From NCBI GenBank assembly GCA_025351785.1, contig JANXVF010000095.1, positions 1 through 35,008 on the forward strand: DNA of 35,008 nt, given 5' to 3'. The notes beneath the pieces were generated by a model, which was not told the origin of the DNA, did no database searches, and saw nothing but the letters and a program-made list of their open reading frames with translations. Position numbers and translations under genes: made by a program. Source of the stretch: Flavobacterium sp. Its GTDB lineage: Bacteria; Bacteroidota; Bacteroidia; Flavobacteriales; Flavobacteriaceae. Each line of letters begins with the position of its first letter. Within the stretch, counting starts at the first letter, position 1. This document shows positions 1-7,562 of the stretch, in pieces.

Positions 1-141
1 CCCAGATACTGCGTATATTGGTAGAACTGCACGCAAGACAGCCCAGATACTGCGTTTATTGGTAGAACTGCACACAAGACAGCCCAGATACTGCGTTTAT
101 TGGCAGAACTGCACGCAGGACAGCCCAGATACTGTGTATCT
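1..141. repeat. 41-bp tandem repeat array (3 full copies plus a partial one)
   Basis: Three full 41-bp units start at 1, 42 and 83, and a fourth, truncated unit starts at 124. Each begins CCCAGATACTGYGT and contains GAACTGCAC. Copies differ at a few positions, for example GTATATT versus GTTTATT and GGTAG versus GGCAG. The array continues off the left edge, so its total length is unknown. There is no spacer between units, which rules out CRISPR, and 41 is not a multiple of three, which argues against a protein repeat. Within a unit, TGCGT and ACGCA are short inverted arms. The role is unknown; it lies about 275 bp beyond the stop of the minus-strand T9SS gene. Confidence 0.95.
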
Positions 142-155
142 GAGATTTTTTATTT
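126..155 (+). terminator. Small hairpin with T-run at the end of the 41-bp array
   Basis: CAGATAC (126-132) and GTATCTG (136-142) are perfect 7-bp arms around a TGT loop, followed by AGATTTTTTATTT. The last repeat copy diverges exactly where it creates this stem. It could act as a rho-independent terminator for a plus-strand transcript entering from the left, or it may only be the decayed boundary of the array. The stem is short, so confidence is modest. Confidence 0.4.
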
Positions 156-366
156 GATTTTGTTTGTGAGCACGAATTGCAAAGTTGCACTATCGTTTTT
201 CTGCCACCACTACTATATATGATATATAATAAAAAAGGCTAAGCCATTATTGGTCAGAATGACTACTCACTGCTAAAAATATTCTCGAAAACAATTTTGA
301 TACCAATTACTGCTATTGAGAGCATCTTAAAAAAATAATATTTGCTACCTATAATAAATGAATAAA
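143..366. other. Intergenic stretch with no gene seen
   Basis: Between the repeat array and the terminator of the T9SS gene I see no open frame with coding character, no tRNA and no clear promoter. The only small features are a GGCTAAGCC palindrome near 237-245 and a TGCAA/TTGCA pair near 179-190. Both are too short to interpret. Confidence 0.6.
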
Positions 367-392
367 CCCCAATACTATGGCGAGTATTGAGG
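367..392 (-). terminator. Probable terminator of the T9SS gene
   Basis: CAATACT (370-376) pairs with AGTATTG (383-389) around a 6-nt loop, with G/C flanks that add pairs after one mismatch. Read on the minus strand it lies about 25 nt after the stop codon of the gene ending at 417 and is followed by GGGGTTTATTC. The T-tract is short, so this is a moderate call. Confidence 0.5.
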
Positions 393-416
393 TTTAAAAC
401 TAACAAAATTTAACTA

Positions 417-2753
417 TTATTTTTTATAAACTCTAATTGTTTTCTGGTTAATCCCCTGAGTTATTGTTATCAAGTAAAAACCTGTTTTGTAACTTTCGCC
501 AAACGACAATCGTTGCAAATTATCATATGTTGTTTCCACATCTAGCACTTTAACTCCCATCATATCATAACCTTTTATTAAAATTTTGTCATCAATATTT
601 GACTGTAATTCTAATTTAAAATTGTCTTGAAAAGGATTAGGATAGGCAACCACATTAAAAGTAGAAACTTCTTTTGAAGATGCATTTTCTGGCACGTTTG
701 TAGGCGATGTGAATGGTAAAGTTCCTGGCGTTGTTATGTTACAAATGCTTCCGTAAGGTCCCCATGTTCCTCCTATTTTCATTGCAACTTCTATAGTATA
801 AGTTGTAGATGTGGCAATTGCTGGAAACAGATTTAACCAAAACGAATTGAATGATCTTGTAATTACAGTGTTATAACTTAATGAGGTATTAATAAGTCTA
901 AATCGCCATTGCGAGGGTGAGGCTGTACTAATTGGTGTAGCATAAACTAGTGTCGATCCAAGTGCTGGAGTACTACCACACTGCGAAGTTTGTATTTGTG
1001 TAGTAGGGAAAGCAGGAGTTCTAATGGTACACATAGGACCAAATGCTAATGTGTTTCCATCATTGTTTATTACTGCTACCTCAACATTATAGGTGGTACC
1101 AAAATCGTAGGTTGCAAAATCAGTCATTTTAAAAACGGGTAGCACTTTATATAATAGAGGCAAATAGGTAGCTGTTGCAGTATTATAAACTCTAAAAACA
1201 TAGCGGTTTCCTGAAAATGTTAAATATGGAACTGTGTTTGCCGTAATGTTTTGTCCTATTGTAGTTAACGAGGCACCACAAATAGAAGGAACTAATTGTG
1301 TACTTACAGATGGGGTACTAATACTGCAAGGGGCTCCATAGGGCAACCAAACTCCTCCAACTTTTGCAGCAACTTCAATTTGATAAGTTGTTGCATAAGC
1401 ATGTACAGAAGAGGATAAAAATCCTGGATACGTTAACTTAAAAGCAGTTATTGAACTTCCAGAAGTCCAAACACCAACTCCCATAGTTGTAGGAGATGTT
1501 GCTGTAGCTCGTACTTTGTAATTTGTGGCACTAGCCGTTGGAGTAAAATAGACTAACTGATCAATAGTTGAGAGAGTTGACCCACAAAAAACTGGAGTTA
1601 ATACAGATGCTCCAGGAGTAGTCGGTAAAGTATAGGTAACACACAATTCGGGCTGAAAAGCAGGATTACTATTTTCTCTAGTGCCATAAACTAAACTATG
1701 ATAATAGCTTGAATTATTAGCCAGACTAAGTTGAAAACCATTGTTAACCCCAGTCGAAACCATATTTTGAACCATAGTTGTAACATTTGCTAATACATCT
1801 GCAGTTGATCCGTTACCGAGTGACGGTATAGCAACAGAACCAGAAAGAATAGTTGGAGCGGTTGCCCAAGTAACTGTATTTTCTGCCCATGGTGTTGCAA
1901 CTTGTTCAACAATACCGGCATTGCCCAAACTACCACTCAAATCTTTGTGAGTGCTGTAGGCTGTTGAGCATGTTGTACAAACCTTTAGCTTCATTACTGC
2001 GGCAGTTATAACTGCACCTGGCGGAATTGAAGTTAAATCAAACTGATGTAAGGTTTTTGTGGTGTAAAAACCATTTCCTCCGCTTACACTATAGGTCCAT
2101 CTGCTAGCTAAAATTTCAGAATTACTACCATAATTTGTTGTTGGTACAAACTCATGAATAAGACTGTCTTGAGTAGCAGGAAGACAAACTGATATAGGTG
2201 CAACAATAGTTACATTACCAGATGTTAAAAAAGCTCCTACGCTATCTACAAAATTTACAACTGCTCTAATTTTCCATACTCCAGCCATTGGACTAGATAT
2301 TACATTTGAAACTGGTAAGGATAATTGATAAGGAAGCGTTGGAACAAATGGTAACGAAATAGTTGTTAAATCTGGTCTTACAAGTTCTAGCGATACTAAA
2401 ACATCGTCTGCAGTTGCAGCAAAATTACAGGTAAGTGAACTTGCTCCTGAGGCTACCGTAAAACTGCGTTCGAAGGTATATATACCGGCTAGGTCACTTA
2501 AAGTTGAAGAAGTATCAATCCAACCAGCATTGGTCGTTGCAACTGGAGTAGATTGCCAATATCCAAAATAATAATTTTGAACTTTAGCAGGTGTACCTGG
2601 TGGGTTTGGACTACTCGTTATCTGCCAATTTGGATCAATGCTTCCTCCCGGGAGTGCATTTCCTGCCGTGTCAATTCCTGTACTCACATTTATAACTTGC
2701 GAATAGCCATTTAATCCTAATAATAGAACTACTAATAATACAAATTTTTTCAT
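417..2753 (-). CDS. Secreted multidomain protein with T9SS type A sorting domain
   Basis: A 778-residue protein predicted to be exported by Sec and then by the type IX secretion system. Residues 1-19 form a signal peptide (MKKFVLLVVLLLGLNGYSQ). Residues about 20-185 look like a beta-rich domain. About 190-375 resembles a DNRLRE/CBM96-like domain (HQFDLTSIPPGAVITAA, WAENTVTWATAP). Three repeats of roughly 100 residues follow, each opening with a Cys (390, 492, 592) and closing with Cys-x-I-x-TP (Cys 476, 575, 671) after a T-x-Y-x-[IV]-E-V segment. Residues about 700-778 are a T9SS C-terminal domain (AYPNPF motif, GFYLITI, final RVYKK). The substrate is unknown; DNRLRE-type domains are often found in surface or carbohydrate-related proteins. 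It is transcribed alone and divergently from the next gene. Confidence 0.88.
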   Translation of the reverse strand: MKKFVLLVVLLLGLNGYSQVINVSTGIDTAGNALPGGSIDPNWQITSSPNPPGTPAKVQNYYFGYWQSTPVATTNAGWIDTSSTLSDLAGIYTFERSFTVASGASSLTCNFAATADDVLVSLELVRPDLTTISLPFVPTLPYQLSLPVSNVISSPMAGVWKIRAVVNFVDSVGAFLTSGNVTIVAPISVCLPATQDSLIHEFVPTTNYGSNSEILASRWTYSVSGGNGFYTTKTLHQFDLTSIPPGAVITAAVMKLKVCTTCSTAYSTHKDLSGSLGNAGIVEQVATPWAENTVTWATAPTILSGSVAIPSLGNGSTADVLANVTTMVQNMVSTGVNNGFQLSLANNSSYYHSLVYGTRENSNPAFQPELCVTYTLPTTPGASVLTPVFCGSTLSTIDQLVYFTPTASATNYKVRATATSPTTMGVGVWTSGSSITAFKLTYPGFLSSSVHAYATTYQIEVAAKVGGVWLPYGAPCSISTPSVSTQLVPSICGASLTTIGQNITANTVPYLTFSGNRYVFRVYNTATATYLPLLYKVLPVFKMTDFATYDFGTTYNVEVAVINNDGNTLAFGPMCTIRTPAFPTTQIQTSQCGSTPALGSTLVYATPISTASPSQWRFRLINTSLSYNTVITRSFNSFWLNLFPAIATSTTYTIEVAMKIGGTWGPYGSICNITTPGTLPFTSPTNVPENASSKEVSTFNVVAYPNPFQDNFKLELQSNIDDKILIKGYDMMGVKVLDVETTYDNLQRLSFGESYKTGFYLITITQGINQKTIRVYKK

Positions 2754-2894
2754 AATATATGTTGATTTTGTTTTGCCTACTCTAGTTCAGTTTTCGGCTA
2801 CCCTGTTTTGATATACAAAATTCTTAGTATTCTGATTTAAAATCGATGAGTAATCAGCTAGAATTATATCCGTCGAATGACTAAAAAAAATACC

Positions 2895-2927
2895 GTTGTT
2901 TAACGGATAACAATCTAGTTAAACAAC
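2895..2927. promoter_or_regulatory. Perfect 10-bp inverted repeat in a divergent intergenic region
   Basis: GTTGTTTAAC (2895-2904) and GTTAAACAAC (2918-2927) are exact reverse complements separated by 13 nt. The pair lies between the divergent genes at 2753 and 3006, about 80 nt before the proposed start of the latter. It is not followed by a T-run, so it fits a regulator binding site or leader hairpin better than a terminator. No regulator is known. Confidence 0.4.
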
Positions 2928-3005
2928 TAATTCTAAAAAAGAGATGATTTTATTACTTTGTTCCAAATAAAAAACTATATTTATTTACTTAACAAAACCA
3001 ATTAT

Positions 3006-3728
3006 ATGAAAACAGAAATCTTAAAAAATTTAGCACTTATCACAGGAACTGCTCTTATTACTATCATATTATACCATTTTTGGGAAAAGAATGAAAATAC
3101 AGAAATTCCAGATAAAGACAGGAGCCTTACCACCATTTGTATGGATTATGACAATATTGCCCCTGCAACTTTAACAACTGGTTTAATAAAATCGATGGTG
3201 ACAAAATATGACGATACACAACTAGATTATATACAAACTGCAACGGGAACTGTTGTCCCTGCCGATGCTCGAGCCATTTGGTTTGATCTAGAAACTTTAA
3301 AAAAGTTTTTATATCATCTAGAACATAATGTCGATAAAAATTATGCCGAAGGCGCAAATAAAAAACTTGGAGTAAGAATATATTATTCGGCATATCCTGA
3401 TGCAAAAAAAATGGATGCTTTTATGGCGCAACAAGATGATCCTACCTATCAATTTGATCCAGCCTATGCAAACTTGCATACCTTGATTATGATTCCTACC
3501 ATTACTGGGAAAGATGGACAAAATTTTGATTTCAATCCGTTGGATAAAACTACCTACGATGGGTTTTCGGCAAATAATACTCGAAGTTTAACAACAAATC
3601 CCGCCTACTCTACCCTATCGTTAAGTGCAACTAGAGAAACTACAAATTTAAATAGTCCCAATCATACCAGCGCAAGAAATCACGGAATGTTATCGCCTCC
3701 AGGAATGACAATGGGATTTGGTTTTTAA
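3006..3728 (+). CDS. Conserved protein of unknown function with N-terminal membrane anchor
   Basis: I chose the ATG at 3006 (240 residues). The upstream in-frame ATG at 2958 would sit on a likely -7 element (TTACTTTG, 2953-2960) and adds a poor N-terminus. One hydrophobic segment (residues 7-24) should anchor it, leaving about 215 residues outside the cytoplasm or facing the periplasm. The region containing RAIWFDLETLKKFLYHLEH, then LGVRIYYSAYPD and LHTLIMIPT, resembles a hypothetical protein family I recall from Flavobacteria. The tail is low in charge and ends HGMLSPPGMTMGFGF. I do not recognise an enzymatic motif. It heads a plus-strand cassette with a membrane protein, a histidine kinase and a response regulator, spaced 13 nt from the next gene. 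That suggests a sensing or output role, by inference only. Confidence 0.75.
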   Translation: MKTEILKNLALITGTALITIILYHFWEKNENTEIPDKDRSLTTICMDYDNIAPATLTTGLIKSMVTKYDDTQLDYIQTATGTVVPADARAIWFDLETLKKFLYHLEHNVDKNYAEGANKKLGVRIYYSAYPDAKKMDAFMAQQDDPTYQFDPAYANLHTLIMIPTITGKDGQNFDFNPLDKTTYDGFSANNTRSLTTNPAYSTLSLSATRETTNLNSPNHTSARNHGMLSPPGMTMGFGF

Positions 3729-3741
3729 AACAATTTTATAA

Positions 3742-4389
3742 ATGTTAAAACAATCTCATTTATTATTAATACTGCTCAATTGTTGCGAATTAATTGCACT
3801 AATTGTTGCAATAATAGGATACAAAAATGTAAGAAAAACCTATTGGAAATGGTTTGTCTATTATTTAATTTACATTACTTTTTGTGATATTTTAATTAAC
3901 AGAATCCTCGTTTTTTTTCATATTAAAATTGATTTATATTTAGCATATATAGAAATTCCAATAGAGTTTTTATTCCTATTTTGGTTGTATGCATACAAAT
4001 CACTTAAAAATAAAAAATTATTTTACATATCAGTATTTATATATCTGGCATCAATAGTTCCAGATGAATCATTATCAAAAGGAAATAATTATTTTTCGTC
4101 GTTTAACTATATTATTGGTGCTTTACTCTTATTTATTTTAGTTATTTTAGAATTTTTAAAACAAATTAAAAGTGACTCTATTTTATTGTTCAAACAAAAC
4201 AAAATGTTTTACATAAATACAGGAGTTGTATTATTTTATATAGGCACACTACCTTTTTTTGGTTTGTATTATCCTATAATGAAAGTACCTTCGATTTGGA
4301 ATAGTTATTATATTTATTTTATGATTTCAAATTGTTTGATGTATTTATTATTTGCAAGTTCATTTATATGGGGGAAAATCAAATCATAA
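3742..4389 (+). CDS. Polytopic membrane protein of unknown function in two-component cassette
   Basis: A 215-residue protein with about six or seven hydrophobic segments (near residues 7-27, 36-56, 65-85, 92-108, 122-138, 157-175, 188-208) and few soluble stretches. No transporter or enzyme motif is recognisable. It starts 13 nt after the preceding gene, and its 3' end overlaps the start of the histidine kinase gene by 22 nt. Translation of the two is therefore probably coupled. The kinase has only one membrane segment and almost no extracytoplasmic part, so this protein could be its sensing partner. That is inference from arrangement, not homology. Confidence 0.75.
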   Translation: MLKQSHLLLILLNCCELIALIVAIIGYKNVRKTYWKWFVYYLIYITFCDILINRILVFFHIKIDLYLAYIEIPIEFLFLFWLYAYKSLKNKKLFYISVFIYLASIVPDESLSKGNNYFSSFNYIIGALLLFILVILEFLKQIKSDSILLFKQNKMFYINTGVVLFYIGTLPFFGLYYPIMKVPSIWNSYYIYFMISNCLMYLLFASSFIWGKIKS

Positions 4390-5147
4390 CTACAATTATT
4401 GTATTCAACTTATTTTTTATTGCATTTATATTTGCAATCATCGCCTTTGTGCGACAATATCGAATTAAAAAAAACAAACATGACATGATTTTAAATCATC
4501 AACTCAAAGAGCACCAGCAAGAATTACTTTCGACCCAAATAGAAATTCAAAATCAAACTATGCAACATATAGGTAGAGAAATTCATGATAATATAGGTCA
4601 GAAATTAACTCTTGCAAGTTTGTACACACAACAACTAGCTTACGAAAATAAAGCACCACAAATAAACGAAAGTATCGAAGTGATAAGTACAATTATAAAT
4701 CAATCCCTGTCAGAACTTCGGGAATTATCAAAATCGTTAACAGATGATACCATCAATAATTCGTCAATTGTAAAACTATTACAACAAGAGTCAGACAAAA
4801 TAAATGATCTAAAAAAGTGCAAGGTAAATCTGACGTTCAATAAGGATTCAATCGATTTAAATTATCAAACTAAAACAGTATTTCTTCGAATAACACAAGA
4901 GTTTATACAAAACAGTATTAAGCATTCAAAATGCAATAACATTACAATCGAATTGCTTGAAACTGCCAACTCATTGCTTTTAAATTTAGCAGATGATGGC
5001 ATAGGCTTTGACAAAAATGATATAACTGGCAACGGTATTGGGTTATCAAATATGAAAAAAAGAGCCTCAATAATTGGAGGTACCCATACTTTACATAGTG
5101 ATAAAAATGGCACAAAACTCTCAATAAAAATTCCATTATTAGTATGA
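4368..5147 (+). CDS. Sensor histidine kinase, NarL/DesK type (HisKA_3)
   Basis: 259 residues from the ATG at 4368; an upstream in-frame ATG at 4332 lies deeper inside the preceding gene and gives no better N-terminus. One membrane helix (about 7-29) is followed by a coiled-coil linker (about 30-65). The phosphoacceptor region is GREIHDNIGQKL, with His73 followed by Asp-Asn as in the HisKA_3 family. The ATPase domain has an N box (Asn182 in QNSIKHS), a G1 box (DDGIGFD, 209-215) and a G2 box (GNGIGLSNMKKR, 221-232). There is no periplasmic sensor domain. It overlaps the response regulator gene by 4 nt (ATGA), so the two are co-translated partners. The signal is unknown. Confidence 0.92.
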   Translation: MGENQIITTIIVFNLFFIAFIFAIIAFVRQYRIKKNKHDMILNHQLKEHQQELLSTQIEIQNQTMQHIGREIHDNIGQKLTLASLYTQQLAYENKAPQINESIEVISTIINQSLSELRELSKSLTDDTINNSSIVKLLQQESDKINDLKKCKVNLTFNKDSIDLNYQTKTVFLRITQEFIQNSIKHSKCNNITIELLETANSLLLNLADDGIGFDKNDITGNGIGLSNMKKRASIIGGTHTLHSDKNGTKLSIKIPLLV

Positions 5148-5785
5148 AACATTCCATAGTTATAGTTGATGATCATGTTTTGATTGCAAAAGCGCTTAGA
5201 GCAATAATTTCAAATTTTGAACAATTTGAAGTATTGTATGAATGTGAAAACGGTAAAGAATTGCAAGAGAAATTTAAAGTTTTAAATAATATTCCAAAAA
5301 TTGTTTTATTAGATATTAGTATGCCCGAAATGGACGGGTTTGAAACCGCACAATGGCTTACAGAAAATTATCCCGAAGTTTTAATTATTGCTTTAAGCAT
5401 GCAAGACGACGATCAAAGTGTAATTAAAATGGTAAAAAATGGAGCCAAAGGATACATGCTCAAAAACTCACATCCATCTGAACTTGAACGGGCTTTAAAC
5501 GCGTTAATTTCAATAGGACATTATTATCCTGAGTGGGCATCAAGTAAAATTTTTGCTAGTATTCAAGCAACACCTTTAAATTCGAAAAATCAAAATTTTA
5601 ACTTGTCTAACCGAGAAAAAGAATTTTTAAAACTTTCAACTTCCGAGATGAATTATAAAGAAATATCAGAGATAATGTGTTGCTCTCCTAGAACAGTCGA
5701 AAGTTATCGCGACAGTTTATTTGAAAAGCTGGAACTAAAAACTCGTGTTGGTCTTGCCGTTTTTGCACTTAAAAACGGATATTGA
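5144..5785 (+). CDS. Response regulator, LuxR/NarL family
   Basis: 213 residues. The receiver domain (about 4-120) has the acidic pair Asp9-Asp10, phosphoacceptor Asp57 (VLLDISMPEMDG), Ser85 and Lys107 (YMLKNSHPSE). A LuxR-type helix-turn-helix (about 150-210) contains LSNREKEFLKL and a recognition helix around SPRTVESYRDSL. It is the DNA-binding output of the histidine kinase encoded immediately upstream (4-nt overlap). No target operator is obvious; the perfect inverted repeat at 2895-2927 ahead of the cassette is one candidate. No clear terminator follows, only weak A/T hairpins. Confidence 0.93.
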   Translation: MKHSIVIVDDHVLIAKALRAIISNFEQFEVLYECENGKELQEKFKVLNNIPKIVLLDISMPEMDGFETAQWLTENYPEVLIIALSMQDDDQSVIKMVKNGAKGYMLKNSHPSELERALNALISIGHYYPEWASSKIFASIQATPLNSKNQNFNLSNREKEFLKLSTSEMNYKEISEIMCCSPRTVESYRDSLFEKLELKTRVGLAVFALKNGY

Positions 5786-5981
5786 ATGTCTTATTTAATA
5801 TAAACCAGTTTTAAAGTTGTTCTTTATTTAAACTATTTTAAAAAAAGTATTCAAATATATTTACTGGGCTAACTAAAATGAAGACAAACAATCTTACCTA
5901 TCTTATCATATAAGAGTCACTATAAATTGTAGGATAAGCATCAAGTTTTTAGTCTATAAATATTAAAACAACAAAAAACTG

Positions 5982-5989
5982 TATATTTG
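5982..5989 (+). promoter_or_regulatory. -7 promoter element TATATTTG
   Basis: An exact match to the Bacteroidota/Flavobacterium -7 consensus TAnnTTTG, 18 nt before the ATG of the gene at 6008, giving a leader of roughly 10-13 nt. No TTG is found at the expected -33 spacing, so the upstream half is weak. Confidence 0.6.
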
Positions 5990-6007
5990 TTATCAAATTC
6001 TTAATCA

Positions 6008-7495
6008 ATGACTGCTACAGTAACTAAAACCGAATTAGAAATTTATTTTGATGCATTCCGCAAAAATATTATAGGTATCGACCAAGATTTTGCGTCACCC
6101 TACGGAAATCAGAAAATAATTTATACAGATTGGACAGCGAGTGGCAGATTATTTCGCCCAATAGAAGAAAAATTGATGAACGATTTTGGACCTTTTGTAG
6201 CCAATACCCATACTGAAACTACTGTTTCTGGAACTGCAATGACTATGGCATACCATCATGCCAGATCAATTATAAAAAATCATGTAAATGCAAATTCAAA
6301 TGATGTTTTGATAAACGATGGTACTGGCATGACTGGGGTTGTAAATAAATTTCAACGAATTTTAGGACTTCGAATTCCCGAAAATTTAAAAGAGTTTTCA
6401 AATATTCCAGACGCAATAAAACCTATAGTTTTTATTTCGCATATGGAGCATCATTCTAATCAAACCTCGTGGCTAGAAACTATTGCCGATGTTGTGGTAA
6501 TCCCTGCTTGTGATGAGGGACTTTTTTGCATTGATAACCTCAAAATTTTATTAGAAAAACACAAAGACAGAGTATTTAAAATTGCATCTATAACTTCTTG
6601 CTCAAATGTAACAGGAATAATTACTCCTTATCATGAAGTTGCAAAATTAATGCATCAAAATAACGGTGTCTGTTTTGTAGACTTTGCATGTTCTGGTCCT
6701 TATGTAAATATTAATATGCACCCAGAAGATGCTGAAAGTTATCTTGACGCAATTTTTTTTTCGCCTCATAAGTTTCTTGGTGGTCCAGGTGCATCTGGAG
6801 TTTTGGTTTTTAACAAAAACTTGTATAAAAACAATGTTCCAGATTGTCCAGGCGGAGGAACCGTTTCATGGACAAACCCATGGGGAGAACATAAATATAT
6901 TGATAATATTGAAGATAGAGAAGATGGCGGAACACCTGGTTTTCTTCAGGTAATTAAAACCGCCTTAGCAATACAACTTAAAGAAAAAATGGGTGTCGAC
7001 AAAATTTTAGCACGCGAACACGAACTTTTAGATTATATATTTTCTGAATTATCTACTGTAAAAAATTTAAAACTATTGGCTCCAAACCAAAAAAATCGTT
7101 TGGGGGTTGTTTCATTTTATATCGAAAATTTACATTTTAACTTAGCTGTAAAAATGCTTAACGATAAATATGGAATTCAAACTCGTGGCGGTTGTAGTTG
7201 TGCCGGGACTTATGGTCATCATTTGCTTCATGTAGATCAGGAAATGTCAAACGATTTAATATCACAAATTACCTCGGGCGATTTGTTTAAAAAACCAGGT
7301 TGGATACGCATGTCAATCCACCCTACTACTACTACCGACGAAATACACTATGTTTGTAATGCTATTAAACAAATTGCACATTACTTTTCAGACTGGGAAA
7401 AAGATTATACTTATAATGGTAAAACAAACGAGTTTGACCACAAAAATGCAACAAATACTGAGAAAGGAATGGTTTCAAGGTGGTTTTCGATTTAA
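6008..7495 (+). CDS. Aminotransferase class V-fold PLP enzyme, cysteine desulfurase-like
   Basis: A 495-residue PLP-dependent fold-type I enzyme. The internal aldimine lysine is Lys255 in FFSPHKFLGGPGASG. Asp225 (CFVDFACSG) should bind the pyridine nitrogen, and His148 (HMEHHSN) lies in the usual stacking position. Near the C-terminus TRGGCSCAGTYGHHLLH carries Cys396 and Cys398, in the region where class V desulfurases hold the sulfur-accepting cysteine. It is longer than typical SufS (about 400 residues), with an extra C-terminal segment after about 460. No Suf/Isc partner gene is nearby, so a role in Fe-S assembly is not supported by context. The exact substrate is uncertain. It stands as a single gene with its own -7 element and a strong terminator. 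Confidence 0.85.
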   Translation: MTATVTKTELEIYFDAFRKNIIGIDQDFASPYGNQKIIYTDWTASGRLFRPIEEKLMNDFGPFVANTHTETTVSGTAMTMAYHHARSIIKNHVNANSNDVLINDGTGMTGVVNKFQRILGLRIPENLKEFSNIPDAIKPIVFISHMEHHSNQTSWLETIADVVVIPACDEGLFCIDNLKILLEKHKDRVFKIASITSCSNVTGIITPYHEVAKLMHQNNGVCFVDFACSGPYVNINMHPEDAESYLDAIFFSPHKFLGGPGASGVLVFNKNLYKNNVPDCPGGGTVSWTNPWGEHKYIDNIEDREDGGTPGFLQVIKTALAIQLKEKMGVDKILAREHELLDYIFSELSTVKNLKLLAPNQKNRLGVVSFYIENLHFNLAVKMLNDKYGIQTRGGCSCAGTYGHHLLHVDQEMSNDLISQITSGDLFKKPGWIRMSIHPTTTTDEIHYVCNAIKQIAHYFSDWEKDYTYNGKTNEFDHKNATNTEKGMVSRWFSI

Positions 7496-7510
7496 AATAA
7501 TTGCAAAATA

Positions 7511-7547
7511 AAAAAGCGATTTTCAACTTTGAAAATCGCTTTTTTAA
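7511..7547. terminator. Strong bidirectional terminator between convergent genes
   Basis: AGCGATTTTCAA (7515-7526) and TTGAAAATCGCT (7529-7540) are perfect 12-bp arms, flanked by an A-run on the left and a T-run on the right. It serves both the plus-strand PLP-enzyme gene ending at 7495 and the minus-strand kinase gene ending at 7563. Confidence 0.92.
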
Positions 7548-7562
7548 TTTTATTTATTTTTG

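Noticed and set aside
1..141. CRISPR array at the left edge
   Set aside because: Units are contiguous with no variable spacers and there are no cas genes in the window.
2958..3005. Upstream in-frame start for the unknown anchored protein
   Set aside because: It overlaps a likely -7 element and adds a non-conserved-looking segment; the ATG at 3006 begins directly with a membrane-anchor sequence.
5902..5938. CTTATC/GATAAG pair upstream of the PLP-enzyme gene
   Set aside because: Six-bp arms 25 nt apart in AT-rich DNA are expected by chance; no other support.
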